This document shows positions 9,592-18,083 of a stretch of 64,000 nucleotides of DNA, in pieces. A program made the position numbers and the translations under genes. The stretch comes from RYN-230 sp963723595. GTDB lineage: Bacteria; Actinomycetota; Actinomycetes; Streptosporangiales; Streptosporangiaceae. Under the pieces are notes generated by a model. The model was not told the DNA's origin. It made no database searches and saw nothing but the letters and a program-made list of their open reading frames with translations. The stretch is taken from positions 1,054,001 to 1,118,000 of the forward strand of contig CAVRRQ010000010.1 in the NCBI GenBank assembly GCA_963723595.1. The letters are read 5' to 3'. Within the stretch, counting starts at the first letter, position 1, and every line of letters begins with the position of its first letter.

Positions 9592-10167
9592 ATGCGCCTG
9601 CTCCTGATCGGCGCTCCGGGCGCCGGCAAGGGAACCCAGGCCTGGCGGCTGGCTAAGCGGTTCGGCATCGCGCACATCTCCAGCGGCGACCTGCTGCGCC
9701 AGCACGTCAGGGACCGGACGCCACTGGGGCTGAGGGTGAAGTCCTATGTCGACCACGGTGACCTGGTCCCGGACGGCATCGTGATGGACATGCTGCGGAA
9801 ACCCGTCCTGGCCGCGGCGGGCGGATACGTGCTCGACGGGTTTCCGCGGACCGTCGAGCAAGCCAAAGCGTCCTACGACGTGGTCCGGGCCCTCGGGGCT
9901 GAGGTGCAGGCCGCGATCCATCTCGACGTCCCCCACGAGGAGCTGGTACGCCGGCTGCTGGCCCGTGGCCGCGGCTCAGACGACACCGAAACTGTTATCG
10001 AGCACCGTTTGCAGGTGTACCGGGAACGTACCGTCCCCCTGCTCGAGTACTACGCAGGCCGGGAATGGATGTTTATCGTCGATGGTGCCCGCCCCATGGA
10101 TGCCGTACATGAGGACATCGTGGCGCGCATCCAGAAGCTGGCCTCTTTCACCCCATCGACTTCATGA
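9592..10167 (+). CDS. adk: Adenylate kinase (short-lid type, probably a second copy)
   Basis: A 191-residue nucleoside monophosphate kinase converting AMP and ATP to two ADP. The P-loop GAPGAGKGT is at residues 8-16, the AMP-binding region is SSGDLLR, DGFPRT lies mid-protein, and the lid is short (RLLARGRGSDD). In actinomycetes the housekeeping adk normally lies beside secY in the ribosomal-protein region. This isolated copy is therefore probably a paralogue; that is inference. ATG 9592 is just before the P-loop strand. The 240 bases upstream show no gene. Confidence 0.85.
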   Translation: MRLLLIGAPGAGKGTQAWRLAKRFGIAHISSGDLLRQHVRDRTPLGLRVKSYVDHGDLVPDGIVMDMLRKPVLAAAGGYVLDGFPRTVEQAKASYDVVRALGAEVQAAIHLDVPHEELVRRLLARGRGSDDTETVIEHRLQVYRERTVPLLEYYAGREWMFIVDGARPMDAVHEDIVARIQKLASFTPSTS

Positions 10168-10260
10168 GCACCATCAGCGCCGGGGAACTGCGAGCCTACG
10201 TCAAGGGCCAGGTCGCGGCCTATAACGTCGGCGGCGCTGCCGGCTCTGGGCATGCGGTGA

Positions 10261-10917
10261 TTAAGAGACACCGCGCACGGCCGCTGCGACTGAGCTATCC
10301 CCGGCGACTAGCTCAAGGGTTTGCTGGCGGGTACCCGGCTCGTCGAGCAGGGCAGCGATGACCGCGGCGACGTCGGCGCGGGGGATGGTGCCAGCGGGCA
10401 CCGGCGGGGCCGCGAGGTGGATCCTCCCGGTAGCGGGAGCGTCGGTGAGGCTGCCAGGGCGCAGGATTGTCCAGTCCAGGGCCCGGGAGCGCAGGTCGTC
10501 CTCGGCTGCGGTCTTCGCTGTGATGTAGGCAGCCCAGACCTCATCGGTGCCGGGCCGCGGCGGCTGGCCGGCGCCCATCGAGGAGATCTGCACGAACCTG
10601 CGTATCCCGGCCCGCTCGGCGGCGTCGGCCATCAGCACAGAGGCACCCCGGTTGACGGAGTCCTTGCGGGAGGCGCTGCTGCCTGGACCAGCACCGGCCG
10701 CAAACACCACCGCGGCCGCCCCGGACAGCAGTACCGCCACATCCCCTGCCGAGGCTGTCTCCAGGTCACAGACCACAGCTTCGGCACCGGCCTTCTGCAC
10801 ATCGGCGGCGTGGGCCGGGTTCCTGATCAGCCCGGCCACCTGATCACCCCGCCCGGCCAGGAGCCGCTCTGCCAGCAGCGCAATCTTTCCGTGCCCACCC
10901 GCGATCACAACTCGCAT
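10261..10917 (-). CDS. NAD(P)H-binding atypical SDR
   Basis: A 218-residue Rossmann protein of the NAD(P)H-binding (YwnB/NmrA-like) branch. It begins MRVVIAGGHGKIA, a GxxGxxG nucleotide loop, and continues with the ISSMGAG strand and LDWTILRPGSLTD, typical of atypical SDRs without the classical YxxxK. The start at 10917 is preferred over one six codons upstream because it places the loop at the terminus. Convergent with adk. A short plus-strand frame starting as ATGA at the adk stop (10164) runs antisense into it and is not called. Confidence 0.82.
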   Translation of the reverse strand: MRVVIAGGHGKIALLAERLLAGRGDQVAGLIRNPAHAADVQKAGAEAVVCDLETASAGDVAVLLSGAAAVVFAAGAGPGSSASRKDSVNRGASVLMADAAERAGIRRFVQISSMGAGQPPRPGTDEVWAAYITAKTAAEDDLRSRALDWTILRPGSLTDAPATGRIHLAAPPVPAGTIPRADVAAVIAALLDEPGTRQQTLELVAGDSSVAAAVRGVS

Positions 10918-11144
10918 GCCCGCCACCCTACGCACCGTAGATCACAGCAGAAGACACCTCGCAGCCAGCAGGACCTGCTCCGGGCGGGATCGGTTCTGGA
11001 CGTTATCCGGGGTGAGTGCCAAGCTCAGTCCGGCGGCGAATGTCTCACCTACCGATCCGAGCCAATCCCGGGCCGAAGTTAGAAAGATGCGGGCCGGCTG
11101 AGTGTCGCTGCTCACGGCCCGGCAAGTCATCAAGGGAGAGTGTC

Positions 11145-11354
11145 ATGAGCGTTTACAGGGTGACCGAGATCATCGGGACAAGCGGCACTTCATGGGAGGA
11201 CGCGGCCGCGGAGGCGATCAGGACTGCATCTGGGACTATCCGCGATCTTCGAGTGGCGGAGGTCGTGAAGCAGGACATTGCCCTGGACGAGGCCGGAGCG
11301 ATCACTTACCGCACCAAGCTCCAGCTCTCCTTCAAGTACGAACCCGAGCGCTGA
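11145..11354 (+). CDS. Dodecin-family flavin-binding protein
   Basis: A 69-residue protein of the usual dodecin length. The sequence MSVYRVTEIIGTS, SWEDAAAEAI and the final YRTKLQLSFKYE match the beta-alpha-beta-beta subunit that forms a hollow dodecamer storing riboflavin or FMN. The start is fixed by AGGGAG seven bases before ATG 11145. It stands alone, followed on the other strand by a TetR gene. Confidence 0.9.
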   Translation: MSVYRVTEIIGTSGTSWEDAAAEAIRTASGTIRDLRVAEVVKQDIALDEAGAITYRTKLQLSFKYEPER

Positions 11355-11428
11355 CCTCTGTTTGCCGGGCCGTCGTCGATGAGCGAATTGTCAGCCAGCC
11401 ATTGCACGGCACGGCGGCTGGCGCCTGG

Positions 11429-12007
11429 TCAGCCCAGCGACGCGCTCGCTGCCCGCAGTTCATCCAGGGCCGCCAAGGTGTACTGCGCGAGCTTGTCCCC
11501 GGCGTCACGGTCGCCCTCGGACCACTCGGCGTAGCCCCGCTTGAACGCGAGGACACCCAGCTCGCCCGCGAGATGCGCGGTCGGTCCGGGCACACCGCGG
11601 GCGACGAGGGCAGTGGTCATGGCGGCCGCAAGGCTGACGCTCTTGAGGGCGTCACGCTCCTGGAGTTCGGCGCTGGCTGCGACGGCAGCCTTCAGGCGGG
11701 GGCCGAGTTCGCGGTTCATCGGGCCCATCGCGCTCGATGCGCGCTCGAGACCGGCAGCGACCGCCTCGATCGGGCTGGCACTCACGGGCGCCTCGGCGAT
11801 GCCCTCGGCTAGCAGCCGGCTTAGCGTCTCTTGCCCGGCCACCAGGAGCTCGCGCTTATCGGGGAAGTGCCGGAAGAAGGTGCTTTTCGTGACCCCGGCG
11901 CGCTCGGCGATCTGCGCGACCGTCGTGGCGTCGTACCCCTGCTCGGTGAACAGGTCGACGGCAGCCGCGACGAGTCGTTCGCGCGCCCCTGGTTCCCACC
12001 GAGCCAT
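11429..12007 (-). CDS. TetR/AcrR-family repressor
   Basis: A 192-residue regulator. The N-terminal helix-turn-helix occupies about residues 29-52 (TTVAQIAERAGVTKSTFFRH) and a helical ligand domain follows. It is divergent from an atypical SDR gene with two near-palindromic sites between them. Repression of both genes and induction by a small ligand, possibly the SDR's substrate or product, follows from the family pattern and is inference. Confidence 0.9.
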   Translation of the reverse strand: MARWEPGARERLVAAAVDLFTEQGYDATTVAQIAERAGVTKSTFFRHFPDKRELLVAGQETLSRLLAEGIAEAPVSASPIEAVAAGLERASSAMGPMNRELGPRLKAAVAASAELQERDALKSVSLAAAMTTALVARGVPGPTAHLAGELGVLAFKRGYAEWSEGDRDAGDKLAQYTLAALDELRAASASLG

Positions 12008-12022
12008 GGGGCCATCCTAGGT

Positions 12023-12042
12023 GATGGGACTTGTGTCCCGTC
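12023..12042. promoter_or_regulatory. Candidate TetR operator, site 1
   Basis: GATGGGAC-TTGT-GTCCCGTC, a dyad with one mismatch. It lies 16 bases from the TetR start and is near-identical to a second site whose centre is 33 bases away, about three helical turns. Position between divergent TetR and SDR genes supports an operator. Confidence 0.7.
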
Positions 12043-12055
12043 GTTCTGGTAATGT

Positions 12056-12075
12056 GATGAGACAAGAGTCCCATC
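12056..12075. promoter_or_regulatory. Candidate TetR operator, site 2
   Basis: GATGAGAC-AAGA-GTCCCATC, a dyad with one mismatch. The symmetry extends outward to GTGATG/CATCAC. It sits just before the AGGAGAG ribosome site of the SDR gene, so binding here would block its expression. Confidence 0.7.
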
Positions 12076-12092
12076 ACTTCCAGGAGAGTTCC

Positions 12093-12974
12093 ATGCGCGT
12101 CTTCGTCACCGGGGGCACCGGCCTGATCGGCTCCGCCGTCCTCGCCGAGCTCCTCGGCAACGGCCACACCGTCCTTGCGCTCGCCCGCTCCGACGCATCC
12201 GCGCTGGCCGCCGGGGCGGCCGGCGCCGAGACGCTCCGGGGAGATCTCGCCGACCTGACCATCCTCCGCGCCGGCGCTGCTAAGGCCGATGGGGTGATCC
12301 ACCTGGCATTCGGCAACGACTTCAGCAGCGCCGACGCCGTCGCGCAAGCGGTCGCCGAGGAGAGTGCCGCTCTGGCGGCCCTGGGCGAGGAGCTTGTCGG
12401 CAGCGGCCGCCCCTTCGTCACGGTCTCGGGTACGCCGTGGGTGCCTGGCCGCGTCTCCACCGAGGCCGACCCGCTGCCGACCGACGGGCCGGTCGGCGGC
12501 CGCGGCCGCGCGGTCATGGCGGTCCTGGGCCTGGCCTCGCGAGGGGTCCGGAGCACGGCCGTACGCATGCCGCGCACGGTCCACAACGACGGCAAGGGCG
12601 GGTTCGCTGGTTTGCTGACCGAGATCGCGCGCCGGACCAGAGTGTCCGGCTACCCGGGCGACGGCGCCCAGCGCTGGCCGGCCGTGCACGCACTCGACGC
12701 GGCAGTCCTGTTCCGGCTGGCCCTGGAGCTGGCCCCGGCCGGGACCTCCTGGCATGCCGTGGCCGACGAGGGCGACGCGGTACGTGACATCGCCACAGTT
12801 ATCGGCCGGCGGCTCGAACTACCAGTCGAGTCGGTGCCACAGGAAACATACGGCCCCCTCGGCCCCATCTTCGCCACCGACCAGCCCTCCTCCAGTACCC
12901 ACACACGGAAGACGCTCGGCTGGGAGCCGGCCCACCCGGGCCTCCTCGAGGACCTAGAGAACATCCAGCCCTGA
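12093..12974 (+). CDS. NAD-dependent epimerase/atypical SDR
   Basis: A 293-residue extended-type SDR beginning MRVFVTGGTGLIG, a GxxGxxG cofactor loop. GVIHLAF and the SGTPW strand follow, and a C-terminal GWEPAHPGLLEDLE matches nucleoside-diphosphate-sugar epimerase-like oxidoreductases common beside TetR regulators. ATG 12093 is chosen because AGGAGAG precedes it by six bases and it puts the loop at the N-terminus. Regulation by the divergent TetR is likely. Confidence 0.85.
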   Translation: MRVFVTGGTGLIGSAVLAELLGNGHTVLALARSDASALAAGAAGAETLRGDLADLTILRAGAAKADGVIHLAFGNDFSSADAVAQAVAEESAALAALGEELVGSGRPFVTVSGTPWVPGRVSTEADPLPTDGPVGGRGRAVMAVLGLASRGVRSTAVRMPRTVHNDGKGGFAGLLTEIARRTRVSGYPGDGAQRWPAVHALDAAVLFRLALELAPAGTSWHAVADEGDAVRDIATVIGRRLELPVESVPQETYGPLGPIFATDQPSSSTHTRKTLGWEPAHPGLLEDLENIQP

Positions 12975-13022
12975 CCGGCGGGCGGGAAGACCGGGGCAAG
13001 CCCGCGACCGAGGTCTGAAGCG

Positions 13023-13923
13023 ATGGCCGGGTCAGAAGACTCTCAGGACGGCCGGCGGTCGCCCAGGCCCCTGCGGTTGCTGCACGAGGCGGACCGGGCT
13101 TGGCGGCACAGTGGCCCCATACGCGGGGCGCTGCGGGCGTTCGGGGTGCGAGCGGATGAGCTGGGCCGCATGCCGGCCGGCGAGCACACCTGGACTGATG
13201 GCGGCCTGTTCCTTAAGCCCGTGGGATGTATTGCGGAGCACGCCTGGGTGAGTGAGGTCTACGCGAACTGGACCGCTACCCACGCGCGGGTCCCGGAGCC
13301 GGTGATGCCGCACGGCCCGGGCGAGACTGGCTGGTCGTCGGACGGCTGGGGGGCCCAACTGCTCATCCGGGGCCGTGATACAGAGCCGGGCGAGCTCGAA
13401 AAGATCAAGGAGGCCAGCGACGCTTTCCACGCCTGTATTCGTGATCTTCCCAGGCCCGGCTTCATGGACGACCGCGATGACCCTTAGGCCTTCGGTGGAC
13501 CGGCTGGCATGGCAAGGCATCGAGCCTGAAGGCGACGACGAGACCCTGGCGGTAATCGAACGGCTGCGCAAGCACCTGGCCCCGGTCTCCGAGGGGCCGC
13601 AGGTGATTCACGGGGACATCCTGGGCAACGTGATGCTCGCCGCTGGACATGTGCCCGCTGTTATCGACTGGCCGCCGTACTTCCGTCCGGCTGGCATGGC
13701 GAACGCTATCGCTGCCACAGATGCAGTGACATTCCGCGCGGCGCCGCTATCGCTCCTGGACGAGTGGTCAGCAGGTGAGGACTGGAACCAGCTACTCGTG
13801 CGCGCTTTGCTGTATCGGCTCGGGCCGACGGGCATTTTCGCCATCCGGAACCGGCTCAAGGGGCCTCTGGCCACTCACGTTAAACGCGTGGCGCCCGTCA
13901 TTGACGCCATCATCTCCCGCTAG
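13023..13923 (+). pseudogene. Phosphotransferase-like (TIGR02569/APH fold), frameshifted
   Basis: Two consecutive frames form one protein. Residues 1-154 end RPGFMDDRDDP followed by TAG at 13485. The shifted frame continues directly as RPSVDRLAWQG and later contains the APH-type catalytic loop VIHGDILGN and metal site VIDWPPYF. Removing one T in the CCTTAGG run at 13484-13485 restores a single 299-residue reading frame. The architecture suggests the TIGR02569 phosphotransferase family. Either a recent single-base mutation or a sequencing error; a programmed +1 shift is possible but no stimulatory element is evident. Confidence 0.75.
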
Positions 13924-14295
13924 CTAGGAAAGGGTGGGGCCAGGAACCGCCATCCACCGTAGCGGGCGCGCTGCTACCGTTCTTGCGGTCAGTACACGGA
14001 GTACGCCTCGCTCACCCAAGCACGCTAACGACCCGGTCCGACATTCTCCGACCCGCTGGGCGGCCGCCCACTCGGTGCATCATGGATAAGCACTGCGCCG
14101 CCGACTCCCTCGCACTCATCTGACCGCTCGTGACGCGTGACCTGCCCGGGGAGGACGGAAACGGAAGACGGTCGGGACCCGCCTGGGACACGAATCACTG
14201 ACCATGCCTTATCCGCATTTCACCTCGAACGCGGCGGGGTTCTATGTGCCAGGCGGACACGACACGGTTCCCGACATACTGGGCAGGTGGCGGAA
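13924..14295. other. Intergenic region, no gene seen
   Basis: About 370 bases. The plus-strand frame of the downstream glycosyltransferase stays open back to 14137, but this extension has no membrane-protein character and was not included. No RNA gene, clear hairpin or repeat was recognised. Confidence 0.5.
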
Positions 14296-16260
14296 ATGGA
14301 AATTATCCCGGAAGCAGCACCAGCGCCTGCATCGGGAGCACCTCGCTGGCGCCGCTTCCTGACGCCGTGGCGCTCACCTGCGGATCAGCCCCCCTGGGCC
14401 CGGCCGGCGCTGCTGGCCATCGCCGCCGTCGCGGCGGTCGCGTACGGCTTGGGAATGGCCGGCGCCAGCGTCGAGCCGTTCTACGGCGCGGCGGCCCGCA
14501 GCATGTCGGAAAGCTGGCACGACTTCATCTTCGCCGCGTTCGACCCAGCCGGGACCGTCACTGTGGACAAGCTGCCCGGCGCGCTCTGGGTACAGGCCCT
14601 GTCGCTGCGGGTCTTCGGCTTTCACATCTGGGCGCTGGTCCTGCCGCAGGTGGTCGAGGGCGTGCTGACCATCCTGGTGCTGTACCGGGCGGTCCGCCGG
14701 CTGGCCGGGCCTGCAGCCGGCCTGATCGCGGCGGCGGTGCTCGCCGTCACGCCCATCACCGTGCTGCTGAGCCGCGGCAACGTATCGGACTCGCTACTGA
14801 TCCTGCTGCTGGTGCTCGCCGCCGATGCCACGTCCGCCGCGCTGCTCGCCGGATCGCTGCGGCAGCTGCTGCTCGCCGGCGTCTGGGTCGGCCTGGCGTT
14901 CCAGGCAAAGATGATCCAGGCCTGGCTGGCCCTGCCCGCGCTGGCCGCCGCCTACCTGCTCGCCGCGCCCGCAGCGAAACTGCGCACCCGGTGCGCGCAC
15001 GTCGCGCTGGCCGGGCTGGTCACCGCCGTGGTCTCCCTCTCCTGGATGACCGCGGTATCGCTGGTCCCGTCCCAGGACCGGCCGTACGTGGACGGCAGTC
15101 CGGACGATTCGGTGTACACGCAGGTCTTCGACTACAACGGCCTGCGGCGGCTCACCGGAAACTGGACGAGCGTCGCCGGGCCGCCCTCGCCGCTGTTGGT
15201 CGCGGCCAAAGAGAGCGGGCGGTTGCTCACTGCCGAGACCATGGGGATCAAGCCGAGCTGGCACCGGCTGCTGGCCGGCCCGTTCGCGGCCGACAGCGGC
15301 TGGCTGCTGCCGGCGGCCGTCGCCGGCGCGCTGGTCGTGCTCATCTCCCGGCGCCGCCAGGGCAGGCGCGACCCGCTGCGCGCCGCCGTCGTGCTGTGGG
15401 GCGGCTGGTGGCTGATCCTCGCGGTCTTTTTCAGCGTCGGCACCTACCTGAACTCGTACTACGTCGCGGCGCTGATCCCCCCGGTCGCCGCGCTGTGCGG
15501 CACCGGCATCGCCGCGTGCGGACCTCGCCCTTGGCCGGCCAGGGTGCGCCTGATCGTCGCCGCGACGGTGCTTGGCTGCGTCGGCTACGGCGCCTACCTG
15601 ATGTCCGGGACGGCATCCGGCGCGGTCGAGCTCACCTTGGTGGCGCTGGTCGTGGCAGCGGCCGCCGCCGGTCAGCTGCTGCTGCCCGCCTCAGGCAAGG
15701 CCGGGCACCTGACCGCGGTCGCGTTCGCCGGTGCCGCCGTGCTCTTGCTGCCCGCGGCGGCGTCCGTAAGCTGCGTCATCCGCGGGCTAGGCCCGTTTGA
15801 CACCCCGTTCGAGGCGCCGGAGACCGCGCACAATAACCAGGCCCTGGCCGCCGCCGCGCCCGCCTTCACCAGGGCAGTCCAGCGCCTAGAACTCCAGACG
15901 CCACCCGCTGACGCCCTGTTCGGCACCGACACGTCCGGGCTCGCGCAGAACTACATCCTGTACAGCGGCAGGGAGGTGCTGCCTATCGGCGGCTACCTCG
16001 GCAACGTGCCGGCCCCGACGCTGGCCACGCTGCAGGCCGACATCAGCCGCGGTTACGTGCGGGGATTCGTGCTGCCGGTGTCACCGCCGGGCCCGGACCC
16101 GCGGGTGCTGTGGATCGAGTCGCACTGCACCAGGCAGCCCCCGCCCCCGCACCGCCGTCCAGTCCCGTACGCGAACTTCTTCTGCGGACCCGGACCGGCC
16201 AGCCGGCCGGCTCACGCAGCGACCGGAGCACCTGTACCACGGACAGGTCGTTCTCGTTGA
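14296..16260 (+). CDS. Polytopic glycosyltransferase (GT39/ArnT-like)
   Basis: A 654-residue membrane protein with about a dozen hydrophobic helices. The first extracytoplasmic loop, with SWHDFIFAAFDPAGTVTVDK, is characteristic of GT39/GT83-like (PMT, ArnT) enzymes that use polyprenyl-phosphate sugars. Start ATG 14296 (or GTG 14287) precedes a cytoplasmic tail and the first helix. The natural family end would fall near PYANFFCGPG. The last 20 or so residues are low-complexity and run antisense over an aconitase remnant, so the original 3' end was probably lost in a rearrangement. Confidence 0.82.
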   Translation: MEIIPEAAPAPASGAPRWRRFLTPWRSPADQPPWARPALLAIAAVAAVAYGLGMAGASVEPFYGAAARSMSESWHDFIFAAFDPAGTVTVDKLPGALWVQALSLRVFGFHIWALVLPQVVEGVLTILVLYRAVRRLAGPAAGLIAAAVLAVTPITVLLSRGNVSDSLLILLLVLAADATSAALLAGSLRQLLLAGVWVGLAFQAKMIQAWLALPALAAAYLLAAPAAKLRTRCAHVALAGLVTAVVSLSWMTAVSLVPSQDRPYVDGSPDDSVYTQVFDYNGLRRLTGNWTSVAGPPSPLLVAAKESGRLLTAETMGIKPSWHRLLAGPFAADSGWLLPAAVAGALVVLISRRRQGRRDPLRAAVVLWGGWWLILAVFFSVGTYLNSYYVAALIPPVAALCGTGIAACGPRPWPARVRLIVAATVLGCVGYGAYLMSGTASGAVELTLVALVVAAAAAGQLLLPASGKAGHLTAVAFAGAAVLLLPAAASVSCVIRGLGPFDTPFEAPETAHNNQALAAAAPAFTRAVQRLELQTPPADALFGTDTSGLAQNYILYSGREVLPIGGYLGNVPAPTLATLQADISRGYVRGFVLPVSPPGPDPRVLWIESHCTRQPPPPHRRPVPYANFFCGPGPASRPAHAATGAPVPRTGRSR

Positions 16261-16340
16261 CCGCCCGTTGATCGCGGGCGGCAGCGGCCCGGGAGTTCAC
16301 GATGCACGTGCTGCAGCCGTAACTGACCAGGGGCCGCAAC
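16200..16340 (-). pseudogene. Aconitase remnant
   Basis: On the minus strand the frame reads LVSYGCSTCIVNS, then AVNENDLSVVQVL. This matches the aconitase [4Fe-4S] signature region (YGCTTCIGNS ... AV..NDL.V..VLSGNRNFEG), but with NRNFEG lost and no flanking domains. It is an isolated, decayed piece of about 47 codons lying antisense to the 3' end of the glycosyltransferase. Recognised from the motif only. Confidence 0.55.
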
Positions 16341-16361
16341 CGCCGGGTTGTGCGCACGCAA

Positions 16362-16820
16362 TTAGGGCTGCCGATGCTGGCCGAGGGCGAGGCGGGCGGC
16401 GCTGACGTCTTCCCCGCCGTGGCCGGCGTCAACGGCAGCGTGCCACTGGCGGGACAGCGCGGCCAGCAGCGGCAGCTCGTCGTCACCCGCGGCGCTGATC
16501 GCCAGGTCCACGTCCTTGAGTGCCCATTCCAGCGGGAACTCGGGCGCGAAATCGCCTCGCTCCATTTTGTGCAGCTTGGCGTCCGCGATCGGTGCGTCCA
16601 GCGGGCCGCCTTCGATGGCCTCGGCCAGCTTCGAGTCGTCGATGCCCAGCTGGCCGGCTAGTTCCAGGGCCTCGGCCACGCCCTCGATCAAGATGGACAT
16701 GTAGGCGTTGACGGCCAGCTTCATCCGGCTGCCCTGGCCGGCCTCGCCCAGCCATACGGTCCTGCGGCCGATCGCTGCGAACACGGGCCGCACCGTCCTG
16801 GTGCTGCTGCCCGCCGGGTT
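16362..16820 (-). pseudogene. 3-hydroxyisobutyrate-dehydrogenase-like C-terminal fragment
   Basis: The frame encodes VRPVFAAIGRRTVWLGEAG and KLAVNAYMSILIEGVAEALE, the C-terminal helical domain of the 6-phosphogluconate/3-hydroxyisobutyrate dehydrogenase family. It includes the catalytic-lysine region GSRMKLAVN. The entire N-terminal Rossmann half is missing and the sequence before VRPVF is unrelated, so this is a truncated remnant. It lies immediately upstream, on the same strand, of the aconitase fragment, marking a deletion-rich junction. Confidence 0.72.
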
Positions 16821-17151
16821 ACCTGGATAGCTTTCTCTACCTGGCCGCAGACGTCCGCGAATAGCAGAGGCCCGGAGCATTCCTCGCGGTCCAGCAGTTG
16901 CAGTCCTTCTCGCGGAACATGAGACGGAGTGCGGCAGCCAGCCGAATCGGCGACGCATGGCAGTCAAGTGCTGGGCCCCGTTCGGTTACGCCCGCTCCCG
17001 CCAGCGCCACCAGGGCGGAGGCGGCCGCGGTTCCGGGTGGCACGCGACCTGCTTATCGACGCCGACCGGACCGCACGATCACGGCCGGCATTGACGAACT
17101 ACCTCCGGCCTACATGCTCGGCGCAGCCGGTCAAGTCGTCCGGGAGCTAGG

Positions 17152-17934
17152 GTGGGAGCCGTGGCCGACTTCGACCCCCGCACGCCGTCCATCGCCCGGG
17201 TCTACGACTACCTGCTGAATGGGAAGGATAATTTCGCTGCCGACCGGGAGGTAGCGGACCGCCTGATGGCCGTCGCCCCATTGACGGCCGAGGTGACACG
17301 GGAGAACAGGCAGTTTCTGGCCCGTGCCGTGACGTGGGCGGCGAACCGCGGCGTCAGCCAGTTCATCGACTTGGGCTGCGGCATGCCCACTGCGCCGAAC
17401 ACGCATGAGACGGCCCAGGCGATCACCACGGGCGCGCGGGTGGCATACGTCGATAACGACGCGGTAGTGCTCAGTCACCTGCGCGCGCTGGCCGCCCAGG
17501 GCAATCCCGGCGTGACCGTGGTGGACGGCGATGTGCGCGAAACGGACGCGATCCTGAGCGCCGTCGCCGCGGGCATCGACCTGGCGGCGCCGGCCTGTCT
17601 GCTGATGGGGTTCCTGCTGCACTTCTTCACGCCTGGCGCCGCGAGGGACCTGGTGGCCAGGTACGCCGCAGCGCTGGCACCTGGGAGCTACGTCGTGCTG
17701 TCCGCCGGACGTGGCGACAGCGACAGGGCGGACTCGGGCTTCGGCGCCTATTCCGCCGGGGCGACGCGGGTGTATAACCACTCGGTGCCGGAGTTCGCCA
17801 GCTTCTTCGGTTCCCTGAAACTGGTCCCGCCAGGGGTGGGTGACGCGCGGGAGTGGCGCCCGGACTGGGAACAGCCCGTGCACCTCGCTCCCCGCGAAGG
17901 CCAGGTCATCGTAGGCGTGGCCTGCACTGTCTAG
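17152..17934 (+). CDS. SAM-dependent methyltransferase, DUF574/PF04672 family
   Basis: A 260-residue protein with the family opening PSIARVYDYLLNGKDNFAADRE, the SAM motif DLGCGMPT, YVDNDAVVLSH, and DAREWRPDW near the end. These proteins are very numerous in actinomycetes and their substrates are mostly unknown. GTG 17152 is preferred because GGGAG lies five bases upstream; GTG 17161 is the alternative. Monocistronic. Confidence 0.9.
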   Translation: MGAVADFDPRTPSIARVYDYLLNGKDNFAADREVADRLMAVAPLTAEVTRENRQFLARAVTWAANRGVSQFIDLGCGMPTAPNTHETAQAITTGARVAYVDNDAVVLSHLRALAAQGNPGVTVVDGDVRETDAILSAVAAGIDLAAPACLLMGFLLHFFTPGAARDLVARYAAALAPGSYVVLSAGRGDSDRADSGFGAYSAGATRVYNHSVPEFASFFGSLKLVPPGVGDAREWRPDWEQPVHLAPREGQVIVGVACTV

Positions 17935-18083
17935 GCCATCATCAACCCCAGCACCAAGGGGAGGCGATGGCCTTCTCCCGCGACAGCCACCTCCCCGCTG
18001 AATAGGAGGCAACGGCACCGCCGTTAGTCTGGATGCTGACCCTGAACCGATGCGCAGTCACCGCGGCTAGATCCGCCAGAGGA

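Noticed and set aside
10164..10361. Small plus-strand gene coupled to adk by ATGA
   Set aside because: After about 30 residues it is antisense to the NAD(P)H-binding gene and loses protein-like character; no family pattern.
13476..13490. Programmed +1 frameshift in the phosphotransferase gene
   Set aside because: CCT-TAG gives poor re-pairing after a +1 slip and no upstream ribosome-like stimulator is seen; a one-base T insertion is simpler.
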